NCBI GenBank assembly: GCA_910576985.1 | Contig: CAJTLA010000008.1 | Span: 1-35,462, forward strand | Origin: an uncultured Bacilli bacterium | GTDB taxonomy: Bacteria > Bacillota_I > Bacilli_A > RF39 > UBA660 | Reading direction: 5' to 3' | Length of the DNA stretch: 35,462 nt | Shown: in pieces, positions 1 through 8,277 of the stretch | Layout: every line of letters begins with the position of its first letter | Position numbering within the stretch: the stretch's first letter is position 1 | Notes under the pieces: model-generated | What the model saw: the letters and a program-made list of their open reading frames with translations, nothing else | Told to the model about the DNA's origin: nothing | Database searches by the model: none | Made by a program: the position numbers and the translations under genes

Positions 1-303
1 CCAGATATCAATATTGCTCTCAATATCGGAAAGGATTTTGAAATTATGGAAGAGTATATCAATGAAGCAATCGAAGTTACAAATGATGAAGACTTTAAAG
101 ACTTCTTCAGCAAAGAATGGGATATTAAAGAAGCTGCCTATGATGATGGCAAAGAGGATGGATATCTTGATGGGAAAAAGGAAGGAATTTTAGATAAACA
201 AAAAGAAATTGTAAATAAAATGTTAGAAGAAAAAATGGATCTTAACTTGATTATGAAAATAACAGGTCTTACAAAAGAAGAAATCGAAGCATATCAACAA
301 TGA
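1..303 (+). CDS. Rpn/PD-(D/E)XK nuclease-type transposase, C-terminal part (5' truncated by window)
   Basis: The frame is open from base 1, so this is the last 100 residues of a longer protein. The tail has an acidic stretch, then a charged run resembling DGKEDGYLDGKKEG, then a short helical segment ending in a LTKEEIEAYQQ-like motif. That tail is characteristic of the Rpn family / PDDEXK_2 recombination-promoting nucleases (often annotated as putative transposases), where repeated G-K/E-x-E-G units precede a final helix-turn-helix-like segment. The catalytic domain lies upstream of the window and cannot be checked. No neighbour on this strand shares its transcript here. The family call rests on the tail only, so confidence is moderate. 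Confidence 0.6.
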   Translation, partial: PDINIALNIGKDFEIMEEYINEAIEVTNDEDFKDFFSKEWDIKEAAYDDGKEDGYLDGKKEGILDKQKEIVNKMLEEKMDLNLIMKITGLTKEEIEAYQQ

Positions 304-373
304 TATGTTTTTTCATTATCAATGATCGTTATAACCTATAAAACCGCATTTTGTTATTCCCTAATAAATTATC

Positions 374-400
374 AAAAAAAGCTACCATTTTCTGATAACT
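374..400 (-). terminator. Intrinsic terminator of the two-component/ABC operon
   Basis: On the minus strand a 7-bp stem AGTTATC/GGTAGCT (two G-U pairs) with loop AGAAAAT is followed by seven T. It lies just past the permease stop codon. Confidence 0.65.
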
Positions 401-409
401 TTCCTTCTT

Positions 410-3004
410 TTATATATTTTCTTCTCGAATCGCATCTAAAATATTTTCATGCTTCATCTTCTTAGTTGCATACATCATAGTAATAAATACAATAATGAAT
501 ACCCCCAATATCGCAATTCCAACACTCTTCCATGGAATCATAATATCTGTAAAACTACTCACATTCATCATCACAACATGAATCCATAAAATGACCAAAA
601 ACGAAAATGGAATCGCATACAACAATGATTTCGCTCCAAAAAAGAAACTTTCAAAATATAAAATTTTATTAAATCCATGTGGTGTTAGTCCCATACTACG
701 TAACACCGCAAACTCTTTCCTTCGAAGAGCAATACTAGTATTAATGGTGTTAAACACACTCGTTACCCCAATTAACGTAACCAACGTAATAAATCCATAT
801 AACAACACCGCAATCACCAAATACAAATTATTCATCTGTTTCATATCTTTTGGAAAATTATAATATTGAATAACTGACTGGTCTGTCAACTTATCCATAT
901 ATTCACGAATATACTGATCTACTTTTTTATAATCCGAAGTCTTCAAATAAATACTCATATCATCCAAATAACTATCATCTTCCAAAGTAAAAATTTTATC
1001 AAATAACTTCTCAGGAATAATAATTGATAAACGAGTACTACTTAAAAAATCAAATTCTATCGCCATAGGAGCCTGGTCAGTAACATAAACATTCTCTAAC
1101 TTCATAGAACAATCAAAATCATTTTTAGAAATTTCTGAATCATCCGAAGAAAAATCTGACTTTTTAAACTTACACAAATCGAAAACATAATCCTTCTTTT
1201 CCTTCAACAAATTTCGCTCATAATTTTTCCGCTTATTTCCTTCATATACAGTATAATGAATTTTATCCAATAAAATTGGTTGCTCCTGATTTAATCCCAA
1301 TGACTTTAAATATTCATCATAATGTTTCTGATCTAAAGTAATGACATTCAAAGTCACAAAATTATCATCTGAAATACCATAATCATTCAAAACTGAATCA
1401 GAATAAATACTTTTATCATAAGAAACACTATATCTCTGACCATACTTCACAGAAATATCCTTCTTCACACCTTCATAACGCTTTACTTGATCTATAAAAT
1501 CACCATAATCATAAGTTGTTGGATTTGACAACGTAAGTTTAATATCATAATCTGGAATTTGAAGTGTACTAGCAGAAGTTTTTAGACCATACTCTACAAA
1601 TGTTGAAAACGAAATAAATAACACAATACTAATAAATAAAGAAGCAACTGTAATACGATATTTTTTCTTATTTCGTTTAATATTTTTTAAAGCAATCTCA
1701 CCTTCCACTCCAAACAACTTAGAAATCCATTTCCCTGTTTTCAACTTTTTATTCTTAATCTTAATATCATCATTCAATCGAATCGCCTCAATTGGTGTAA
1801 TCTTACTTGCCTTGTAAGCTGGAATATAAGCAGAAACAAGAATTGTTATAATCATAAAAATGATCGGAATGATAAAAAATAGTGGATATACTGTCAACAT
1901 CAAATTAGTCCCAAATAAATCTGGAAGCAAATGATTAATAAGCGCTAAAACAGAACCAATTCCAATAAAACTGCCAACAACTCCCAATGGAATTCCAATC
2001 ATTCCAACAATCAAAGCCTCAAAAAACACAGTATGTCGAAGTTGTTTTTTGGTAGCACCAATACTAGAAAATAACCCAAATTGTTTCTTTCTCTCCATAA
2101 CTGAAATTGCAAACGAATTATAAATCACTACCACACAACCAATTGAAATCAAAGTCAAAATAATCATCAAAATATTCGCAAAGGTAGAAATAATATTATC
2201 ATACTTACTAGCACCATAAAGAGCCAATAAAGGATCATTATAATCAATGGGATACTCCCCATTTTCATCTTTAGATAACCCTAAATTTTTCACCAAGACT
2301 TCACTATCTTGATAAGCCCTAGAAGGTTTCGTAAAACGAAGATACACATTCAACACATCACCCTTAGAAGGAAGATATTTCGTCAAAAATGTATAACCTG
2401 CTGCTTCCCAATTTTCAAAAACAGGTCGTTCGATAATCCCTACAACAGTATATGATTTTTCTTCCTTCGCATGAAAAGTTTCCTCTTCAAAATAAGAAAC
2501 ATTTTGGTAAGTTTCCTCTCCATCAACCATTCTAGAACCTAACTTTAACGTCAATTGGTCCCCAACATGATAAGAAACTCCACTTTCACTTTCCATATGA
2601 TTGCTAATGACAATTTCTGTATCATTTTTAGGGAATCTTCCCTTCACCAATTTGATTTGATCAAAATAATTTTCAGAGACTGAATTCACAAAGAAATATT
2701 TTTTTCCTACAATTCTGCTTTCCGAAAACTCACTAAATCCAATTGGCTTTTCATAATAATAATCTTTCACATGATGATTATTCGCCAAAATGTCTAACTT
2801 TCCTTCTGGCAAATCTAAAATACGACTATGATAATCTCCAGTACTCATCTTAAGTGTTCTCACGCTATTATCTTGAACAGTCGAAAACAGTAATCCAATC
2901 CCCACCATTAACGCAGTAGACAAAATAATCCCAATAATAGTCACAATCGTTCTTTTTTTGTTCATCTTTAAATGTTTAATCGTAAGATCATTCAATATTT
3001 TCAT
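410..3004 (-). CDS. FtsX-like ABC transporter permease (two FtsX modules)
   Basis: Membrane subunit of an ABC exporter, 864 aa. A first membrane helix at about residues 17-37 is followed by a large extracytoplasmic domain (about 40-270). A first FtsX module of three helices ends in the characteristic PAYKASKITPIEAIR segment near residue 400. A second helix and extracytoplasmic domain follow (about 455-720), then a second FtsX module with the RRKEFAVLRSMGL motif near the C-terminus. This is the double-module arrangement of permeases paired with LolD/MacB-like ATPases. Its start overlaps the ATPase stop by one base (TAATG), with an AAGGTG ribosome site, so the pair is translationally coupled. 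Linkage to a two-component system suggests export or removal of a peptide or other membrane-active compound; the substrate cannot be read from sequence. Confidence 0.9.
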   Translation of the reverse strand: MKILNDLTIKHLKMNKKRTIVTIIGIILSTALMVGIGLLFSTVQDNSVRTLKMSTGDYHSRILDLPEGKLDILANNHHVKDYYYEKPIGFSEFSESRIVGKKYFFVNSVSENYFDQIKLVKGRFPKNDTEIVISNHMESESGVSYHVGDQLTLKLGSRMVDGEETYQNVSYFEEETFHAKEEKSYTVVGIIERPVFENWEAAGYTFLTKYLPSKGDVLNVYLRFTKPSRAYQDSEVLVKNLGLSKDENGEYPIDYNDPLLALYGASKYDNIISTFANILMIILTLISIGCVVVIYNSFAISVMERKKQFGLFSSIGATKKQLRHTVFFEALIVGMIGIPLGVVGSFIGIGSVLALINHLLPDLFGTNLMLTVYPLFFIIPIIFMIITILVSAYIPAYKASKITPIEAIRLNDDIKIKNKKLKTGKWISKLFGVEGEIALKNIKRNKKKYRITVASLFISIVLFISFSTFVEYGLKTSASTLQIPDYDIKLTLSNPTTYDYGDFIDQVKRYEGVKKDISVKYGQRYSVSYDKSIYSDSVLNDYGISDDNFVTLNVITLDQKHYDEYLKSLGLNQEQPILLDKIHYTVYEGNKRKNYERNLLKEKKDYVFDLCKFKKSDFSSDDSEISKNDFDCSMKLENVYVTDQAPMAIEFDFLSSTRLSIIIPEKLFDKIFTLEDDSYLDDMSIYLKTSDYKKVDQYIREYMDKLTDQSVIQYYNFPKDMKQMNNLYLVIAVLLYGFITLVTLIGVTSVFNTINTSIALRRKEFAVLRSMGLTPHGFNKILYFESFFFGAKSLLYAIPFSFLVILWIHVVMMNVSSFTDIMIPWKSVGIAILGVFIIVFITMMYATKKMKHENILDAIREENI

Positions 3005-3684
3005 TACTGCACCTTCTCATCATTAATCAATTTCCCATCATCGATGGTAATAATTCGATCAGCATTCAAAGCCAAATTATAATCATGTGTAATCATAATA
3101 ATCGTTTGTTTATACTTTTTGTTAGACAGTTTCAACAATTCTACAATTTCTTTAGAAGCTTTACTATCCAAATTTCCAGTCGGCTCATCTGCAAGTAACA
3201 AAGCAGGATGATTCATTAAGGCTCTTCCAATAGACACTCTTTGCTGTTGTCCACCAGATAGCTCATTTGGAAGATGTGTGACTCTTGATTTTAAACCAAG
3301 CGTCTCGACCAATTCATTTAAATAACTTTGATCCACCTTTTTATTATCTAATAAAATCGGCAATGTCATATTCTCAGTCACATTCAAAATTGGAATCAAA
3401 TTATAAAATTGATAAATTAAACCTACTTGCCTTCTTCTAAAAATGGCCAAATTTGTTTCATTTAACTGATAAACATCTTCTCCATCTACAAACACCTTAC
3501 CACTGGTTGGGCGATCCACCCCACCTAAAATATGCAGCAAAGTAGACTTTCCAGATCCACTAGCACCAACAATTGCTACAAACTCTCCCTTTTCAACTGA
3601 AAAATGAATATGATCCAAAGCACGTACCAATGTTTCTCCTTTTCCATATTGTTTACACAAATTTTCTACTCTTAAAATTTCCAT
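3004..3684 (-). CDS. ABC transporter ATP-binding protein (LolD/MacB/BceA type)
   Basis: Cytoplasmic ATPase of 226 aa that powers the FtsX-type permease encoded immediately downstream. Visible motifs are Walker A GASGSGKST at residues 40-48, the Q-loop region YQFYNLIPILNV, the signature LSGGQQQR, Walker B LLLADEPT and the H-loop ITHD. The sequence between Walker A and the signature (RRRQVGLIYQFYNLIP) is typical of the MacB/LolD/BceA group. Start: ATG at 3684 with AAGGAG eight bases upstream; that site lies inside the end of the upstream 44-aa peptide gene, whose TAA overlaps this ATG by one base. Full length for the family. Confidence 0.95.
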   Translation of the reverse strand: MEILRVENLCKQYGKGETLVRALDHIHFSVEKGEFVAIVGASGSGKSTLLHILGGVDRPTSGKVFVDGEDVYQLNETNLAIFRRRQVGLIYQFYNLIPILNVTENMTLPILLDNKKVDQSYLNELVETLGLKSRVTHLPNELSGGQQQRVSIGRALMNHPALLLADEPTGNLDSKASKEIVELLKLSNKKYKQTIIMITHDYNLALNADRIITIDDGKLINDEKVQ

Positions 3685-3818
3685 TATAAATTCTCCTTTT
3701 CCCTTTGAAAAGAGGAAACTTCCTCTCCCGATTTTTCAAATAATATTACACTCTCTAATATCATAATAAAACCAAAAATAATCAGCGTGGGAATCACCCA
3801 AACAACAAATTCTTTCAT
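3684..3818 (-). CDS. 44-aa single-span membrane peptide, translationally coupled to the ABC ATPase
   Basis: A short gene beginning ATG at 3818 behind a strong GGGAGGAA ribosome site. Its TAA overlaps the ATPase start (TAATG). The peptide begins MKEFVVWVIP, continues with about 22 hydrophobic residues that form one membrane helix, and ends in a charged tail (EKSGEEVSSFQREKENL). I recognise no family. The strong ribosome site, the one-base overlap and its place as first gene of the transporter segment argue that it is translated. It may be a small accessory or regulatory subunit of the transporter or sensor (inference), or simply a leader peptide that sets ATPase translation. Confidence 0.65.
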   Translation of the reverse strand: MKEFVVWVIPTLIIFGFIMILESVILFEKSGEEVSSFQREKENL

Positions 3819-3881
3819 TAAATTCCTCCCTTTCTAAATACCATTCTATCTAATGAATATGACGAATGAGTGACTAATATC

Positions 3882-3897
3882 GTGACACTTTTGTCAC
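3882..3897. promoter_or_regulatory. Palindromic operator candidate GTGACA-N4-TGTCAC
   Basis: A perfect 6+6 palindrome lies in the 86-base gap between the histidine kinase stop and the 44-aa peptide start. A further partial half-site AGTGAC lies just downstream (3869-3874 region). No T-run follows, so it is not a terminator. OmpR-family regulators linked to ABC transporters usually bind upstream of the transporter genes, so the product of the gene at 5122-5802 is the natural candidate ligand (inference). Confidence 0.45.
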
Positions 3898-3904
3898 AAA
3901 CCAT

Positions 3905-5128
3905 CTAGACCATATTTTTATAAAACTTAACAAAAAAGGTAGTCCCTTCCCCTTCTATAGAAGTAGCATAAATTTCCCCTTTTTGCTTTTCCATCACCTT
4001 TTTCGCCATATTAAGCCCTACACCAATCGATTCCTTACTAGAACTTCCAGTATAAAACCGCTTAAAAATATGAGGAAGTTCTTCTTTTTTGATGCCACAA
4101 CCAGTATCACGAATAGAAACTTCAGTATAAAGAGGATTAGAAGAAATCGTAATAGTAATTGCCCCTCCCTTTTCCGTATGTTCATAAGCATTTTTTAAAA
4201 CATTCACAAATACTTCTACAGTCCAATGAGGGTCCATAAATACCTCTACATCTTCTCCTTTTATCAAAACTTGAATGTCTTTTAACTCCATCGGAATTTG
4301 AAGTGGCTCAAGTGCTTCCCCAATCACACTTTTCAAGCTTTGACTTTCCAGTTTTAATGTTACACTACCACTATCCAACCGAGACATTTTTAGTAAAGAA
4401 CTGACCAACCACTCAATTCGTTCTAGCTGTTTTCTATTTTTATCCAAAAACTGATTTTTTGTATCAATATCAATATCTTCTTTTCCTAAAATATCATGAA
4501 TCACATACATACTAGTAAGTGGAGTCTTTATTTGATGAGAAATATCAGACAAAACTTGTTCCAATTCTTTTTTATCTTTTAATGACTGATCTCTTCCTTC
4601 TTGTAATTTTACTGTAAGTTTATAAACATCATTTTTAAATGTACTCAAATCTCCTTCCTCATAATCTTTAATATCTAAAGTAGAGTTGCCATTCAGTACT
4701 TGATCCATATATTCACCTAATTGATTAAAACCTCGATATTGTCGTTTTAAAAACCACCAATAAGAAAAAGACAAACATACAAATATCATCAAAATAAATA
4801 AAATGATCTCTACAATCAGTTGAAAACCCAAATTATGAAAAGACTCTAAATAATTTAATGTCCCACTATCATCAAGACCATACTTTTTTAAAATTTCCTT
4901 CCCTTCATTATAATTCCCTTTTCCAGATAAAATCGCATCAATTACTTCTTCTTCTAACTCTGGATGTGTATTTAAAAGTGCTGAAATAATATATCCATTG
5001 CTTTTAACAAACTCCTTTTTATATTTTGAATCTATATATCGATAAAAAAGAATTCCCACAAACAATACAAAAACAAACAATAATAACTCAACCATAATCA
5101 ACTGTTTCAACTCTTTATTTTTTAACAT
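3905..5128 (-). CDS. Membrane sensor histidine kinase
   Basis: Sensor kinase of 407 aa. Membrane helices lie at about residues 9-29 and 103-127, with an extracytoplasmic domain of about 75 residues between them. The H-box is SDISHQIKTPLTSM with phosphoacceptor H198; the N-box NVLKNAYEHTEKGG, G1 box DTGCGIKKEELPHIFKRF and G2 box GVGLNMAKKVM follow. The ATG at 5128 overlaps the response regulator stop by seven bases, behind a TTGGTGGAT ribosome site. The domain between the helices has no recognised fold, so the signal is unknown; linkage to an FtsX-type exporter suggests envelope stress or antimicrobial compounds. Confidence 0.92.
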   Translation of the reverse strand: MLKNKELKQLIMVELLLFVFVLFVGILFYRYIDSKYKKEFVKSNGYIISALLNTHPELEEEVIDAILSGKGNYNEGKEILKKYGLDDSGTLNYLESFHNLGFQLIVEIILFILMIFVCLSFSYWWFLKRQYRGFNQLGEYMDQVLNGNSTLDIKDYEEGDLSTFKNDVYKLTVKLQEGRDQSLKDKKELEQVLSDISHQIKTPLTSMYVIHDILGKEDIDIDTKNQFLDKNRKQLERIEWLVSSLLKMSRLDSGSVTLKLESQSLKSVIGEALEPLQIPMELKDIQVLIKGEDVEVFMDPHWTVEVFVNVLKNAYEHTEKGGAITITISSNPLYTEVSIRDTGCGIKKEELPHIFKRFYTGSSSKESIGVGLNMAKKVMEKQKGEIYATSIEGEGTTFFVKFYKNMV

Positions 5129-5802
5129 GATCCACCAACTTTATAACCAACACCTCTAACCGTTTCAATAATTTCTGGCTCATTTGGATTGTCCTCTATT
5201 TTTTCACGAATTCGTTTAATATAAACTGTCAAAGTATTATCATTCACATAAGCTTCATTCACATCCCAAATATCCGCCAAAATCTTTTCCCTAGAAAAAA
5301 CCACATTTGGATTTAAAGCAAGAATCAATAAGATTTTATATTCTAATGCCGTCAACATCACATCAATACCATTTTTAAATACCTTGGCTTGCTTCATATC
5401 AATCTTCACATCTTTCATCGTAATTACAGAATCATTTCCTTTTGAACTCCTTCTTAAAACATTTTTAATTCTAGAAATAAGTTCTCTTGCCTTAAATGGT
5501 TTCGTAATATAATCATCTGCTCCCATATCTAACCCTCTTACAATTGAAATTTCCAAATCATTGGCAGTTAAAAAGATAATAGGAATATCTTTTACTTTTT
5601 TTATTTGATCAAATACTTGATATCCATCCATATCAGGTAAATTAATATCTAGTAGTATCAAATCAACGCTTTCTTCTTGAACTTTTAATATTGCATCAGT
5701 AGCAGTAGCAGTTTCTATGACTTCAAAATTTTCTGCCTCTAAATAGTATTTCAATCCTACACGAATAGTTTCCTCGTCTTCTACAATCAAAATCTTTAAC
5801 AT
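5122..5802 (-). CDS. OmpR/PhoB-family response regulator
   Basis: DNA-binding response regulator, 226 aa from the chosen start. The receiver domain spans residues 1-115, with acidic pocket E8/D9, phosphoacceptor D52 in LLLDINLPDMDG, T80-region LTAND and K102-region TKPF. A winged-helix domain follows, ending RIREKIEDNPNEPEIIETVRGVGYKV. A GTG nine bases further upstream could extend it by three residues, but AGGTGAT sits five bases before the ATG at 5802, so I chose that start. First gene of the operon; the kinase overlaps its 3' end. It probably regulates the downstream ABC genes through the palindrome at 3882-3897 (inference). Confidence 0.95.
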   Translation of the reverse strand: MLKILIVEDEETIRVGLKYYLEAENFEVIETATATDAILKVQEESVDLILLDINLPDMDGYQVFDQIKKVKDIPIIFLTANDLEISIVRGLDMGADDYITKPFKARELISRIKNVLRRSSKGNDSVITMKDVKIDMKQAKVFKNGIDVMLTALEYKILLILALNPNVVFSREKILADIWDVNEAYVNDNTLTVYIKRIREKIEDNPNEPEIIETVRGVGYKVGGSC

Positions 5803-5819
5803 ATCAATCACCTACACCA

Positions 5820-5825
5820 ATTATA
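5820..5825 (-). promoter_or_regulatory. -10 box of the two-component operon
   Basis: TATAAT on the minus strand 17 bases upstream of the response regulator ATG; transcription from it would leave a very short leader carrying the AGGTGAT site. The -35 region is T-rich and does not match TTGACA, so the promoter may need activation. Confidence 0.5.
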
Positions 5826-5848
5826 CTATAAAATAAGAAAAAAAAGTG

Positions 5849-5879
5849 AAAAAAAAGTCACAATCCTAAACAAGATTGT
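5849..5879 (-). terminator. Terminator of the zinc-ribbon/DUF3592-like gene
   Basis: Minus-strand stem ACAATC/GATTGT, loop of eight, then GAC and eight T. The stem lies within the last codons of the gene at 5858-6445 and separates it from the response regulator promoter. Confidence 0.65.
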
Positions 5880-6445
5880 TCCTTTTTTAACTGGCGAAAC
5901 ATGATACAAAAAACAACAATTCCTAATATAAGCATCAACAAAATTATAACAATTCCTTTGATTCCAATAGAAAATAGTTCTCCAAACCCTACTTCAACAA
6001 TAGACTTACTAGGATTACTAGGATCATATCTCACAATAACAGTCTTTTGAAACCCAGATTGATTACTTAAAAGTTTCGGAATAACTTGATACGTTTGCCC
6101 ATCTACAGTATATTCATAAATCGCTTCACAGAGTTCACCACCATCTTCATATCGACAATTGTCATAATCCAAAAGACGTCCTTCTGTTTCTACATAATCT
6201 TTGGACTCTTCTTTCTGAGCATGATCAAAATGACTTCCTACCACCATAAACATAATTTCTACTGCGATCCACAGCAATACCAATATAATCAACATAGCAA
6301 TCAAAATATATTTGATCTTCTTCCCACTCATAGAAACAATATTATTAGAATTCTCTTGACTAGAAATAGGATTAAGTTCTAGTCCACAAAACTCACAACG
6401 AATATTCGTATTTTGATTTTCCTTTCCACAATGCATACACTTCAT
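5858..6445 (-). CDS. Zinc-ribbon membrane protein with DUF3592-like domain
   Basis: Protein of 195 aa. It starts with a small zinc ribbon (MKCMHCGKE ... IRCEFCGLE, two CxxC pairs), then a membrane helix at about residues 43-65. An extracytoplasmic domain of about 85 residues contains EAIYEYTVDGQTYQV and VRYDPSNPSKS, the core pattern of DUF3592 proteins. A second membrane helix lies near the C-terminus. The frame is open for 58 more codons upstream, but that stretch reads out of frame through the DUF2207 relic. The ATG at 6445 has AGGAG eight bases upstream and begins exactly at the zinc ribbon. Function unknown; DUF3592-like proteins are small envelope proteins. Confidence 0.75.
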   Translation of the reverse strand: MKCMHCGKENQNTNIRCEFCGLELNPISSQENSNNIVSMSGKKIKYILIAMLIILVLLWIAVEIMFMVVGSHFDHAQKEESKDYVETEGRLLDYDNCRYEDGGELCEAIYEYTVDGQTYQVIPKLLSNQSGFQKTVIVRYDPSNPSKSIVEVGFGELFSIGIKGIVIILLMLILGIVVFCIMFRQLKKEQSCLGL

Positions 6446-6464
6446 AAATAAACTCCTTTCTAAA

Positions 6465-7420
6465 TTACCAAGAACCCCCGCCTCCTCCTCCAGATCAATC
6501 GCTACTAGAAGAAAAGGCACCACTAGACATAGTAGGATACATAAAAGTTCCAAAAAGGGCCACATCAAATGTCGTAAAACCATCATACAAAGAAGGAGCT
6601 TCCATAGAGATCGTTTCAAACTTTTTCATCCACTTATCAGATACCCCCAAAACAATATTATAACAAAATCGCAATCAATAAAAATAAAATTGGTATGAAG
6701 TAAACAATACAATCCTTAAAATGAAACACCAAATCAGCATGAAAAAAATATCCTTCTGATAGTTCCATACGAGCCGTTAATGTATGATTCGTATTTAAAA
6801 CACCATCATAACTTCTCGATATTTCATTTCCAGAAACACGATATTTCACATTATTATTCGTAGAACCAGCCATACTAGATGAAAAACCAAGCTTACTAGA
6901 ATCAAACTCTGAAGACATTGTAATATGAAATGTAATGTTTGAAATCATCATATCCCATTCACTACCAATAATATTATAATAAAATTCGTCACTTCCTTTG
7001 ATTGGATCTTTTCCTAAATTATAAGGATAACGAATCACATAAATTTCTAAACCAGTTAGTGTAAAATTAGGATAACCAATTTTAATATTATAATTTCCAT
7101 TTTCTCTAGAAACAGTATACTCATGATCTACATCCAAATTTGTAAGCTGTGTCCGATTTTTAGAAGTAGTCCCATCCAATCTTACAACTTTATTTTTTAG
7201 AGGAATCGTTCGAAATATTCCATGTTTTGCAACATTAAAATTAGCAGTTATTGTTTCTGTAATGTCAAGTGTATTATTCTCATGTACCACAATATCAACC
7301 ATATAATAATCAATTGTATAATCGTAATTATAAGATGGTTCTAAAGCAGACACAGAAGAACACAACAAAAACATAAATAATCAATAAAAGAAAAAATGTG
7401 CCAACAATATAAAGCTACAT
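6465..7420 (-). pseudogene. Decayed DUF2207 (YciQ-like) membrane protein gene
   Basis: The N-terminal part (6658-7374) carries the extracytoplasmic DUF2207 domain, with DITETITANFNVAKHGIFRTIP and a first membrane helix. The normal C-terminal end is found in another frame at 6465-6660: LGVSDKWMKKFE ... APSLYDGFTTFD, then a glycine-run tail ending GGSW. The middle of the protein, roughly 250-300 residues in the family, is missing. Further lesions: the ATG at 7420 behind a perfect AGGAGGT site is followed at once by TAG; the signal-peptide frame has a TGA; and a TGA (6495-6497) precedes the glycine tail. At least three independent lesions mark a dead gene. The TGA codons do not indicate recoding, since intact genes here end in TGA. 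Confidence 0.8.
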
Positions 7421-7488
7421 AAAAATACCTCCTACTATAATTTTATTGTATCACATATACCTTATTTTAAGTACCCCTATTTTTTTCA

Positions 7489-7512
7489 AAAAAAAACGCA
7501 ATCAATTACGTT
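7489..7512 (-). terminator. Terminator of the YebC/YeeN-like gene
   Basis: Minus-strand stem AACGTAA/TTGCGTT (one G-U), loop TTGA, followed by about seven more T, immediately after the stop codon. Confidence 0.7.
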
Positions 7513-8229
7513 CTATAACTCTACATTGTGATAAACATGTTGAACATCTTCAATTTCATCTAACATAGTCAAAAGACGTTCAAAATACATTAAATCGTCT
7601 CCAGATAACGTAATTTTATCCTTAGGTATAAAAATAATTTCATCTAAATCAAAACTAACATCTGGTAGTTCTGCCAAAATCGCTTCTTTAATAGCATATA
7701 AATCGGTTGGATTGCCATAAACAACAATATTTTCTCCTTCCAATTCGATATCGTCAATTTCTATTCCAGCATTTAATAAAACTTCTAAAGTTGCTTCTTC
7801 ATCAAGCCCTTTAAAACTAACCACACATACATGATCATACATATAAGAAGCACTTCCCATACTTCCCACTTTACTATTACATTTGTTTAAAGCAGCTCGA
7901 ATACTACTAATAGATCGATTCACATTATCTGTCAAACATTCTACAATCAAAGTAGAACCAGCTGGACCAAATAATTCATAACGAACATCATCATAAGACT
8001 CATCTGCTCCACTATTTACTTTATCAATCGCTCTTTTAATGATATCAGAAGGAACTTGTTCCTTTTTCGCACGTTCTAATAATCGTTTTAATACAGCATT
8101 GCTAGCAGGTTCTGTTCCACCTGTTTTCGCTACTTGATAAATTTCTCTTGCATACATAGAATACAATTTTGCTTTCGCGGCTCCTGTCTTTTGAATACTC
8201 GCTTTTCTTACCTCATACGCTCTTCCCAT
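7513..8229 (-). CDS. YebC/PmpR/TACO1-family protein (YeeN subgroup)
   Basis: Protein of 238 aa, the usual length of the YebC family. It begins MGRAYEVRKASIQKTGAAKAKLYS, which matches the YeeN-type N-terminus rather than the MAGHSKW start of classical YebC. Conserved YebC landmarks follow: NAVLKRLLERAKKEQVPSDII, YELFGPAGSTLIVECLTDN, NR-SISSIRAALNKCNSKVG and the acidic C-terminal domain. Family members were first described as transcriptional regulators and more recently as ribosome-associated factors that relieve stalls at proline-rich stretches. Ribosome site AGAAGG seven bases before ATG. It lies 48 bases after rnc on the same strand and is probably co-transcribed with it. Confidence 0.9.
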   Translation of the reverse strand: MGRAYEVRKASIQKTGAAKAKLYSMYAREIYQVAKTGGTEPASNAVLKRLLERAKKEQVPSDIIKRAIDKVNSGADESYDDVRYELFGPAGSTLIVECLTDNVNRSISSIRAALNKCNSKVGSMGSASYMYDHVCVVSFKGLDEEATLEVLLNAGIEIDDIELEGENIVVYGNPTDLYAIKEAILAELPDVSFDLDEIIFIPKDKITLSGDDLMYFERLLTMLDEIEDVQHVYHNVEL

Positions 8230-8277
8230 TTTCTGCCTTCTTTCTAAAATATATTTTACTAAACTTTTCTCTTTTTT

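Noticed and set aside
6446..6619. N-terminal 58-residue extension of the zinc-ribbon protein
   Set aside because: It is DUF2207 relic sequence read in the wrong frame; the ATG at 6445 has a proper ribosome site.
6495..7382. In-frame TGA codons in the DUF2207 gene as evidence for TGA = Trp
   Set aside because: rnc, yidD and the gene at 5858 end in TGA, intact proteins use TGG, and the DUF2207 gene has other lesions, so these are ordinary nonsense mutations.
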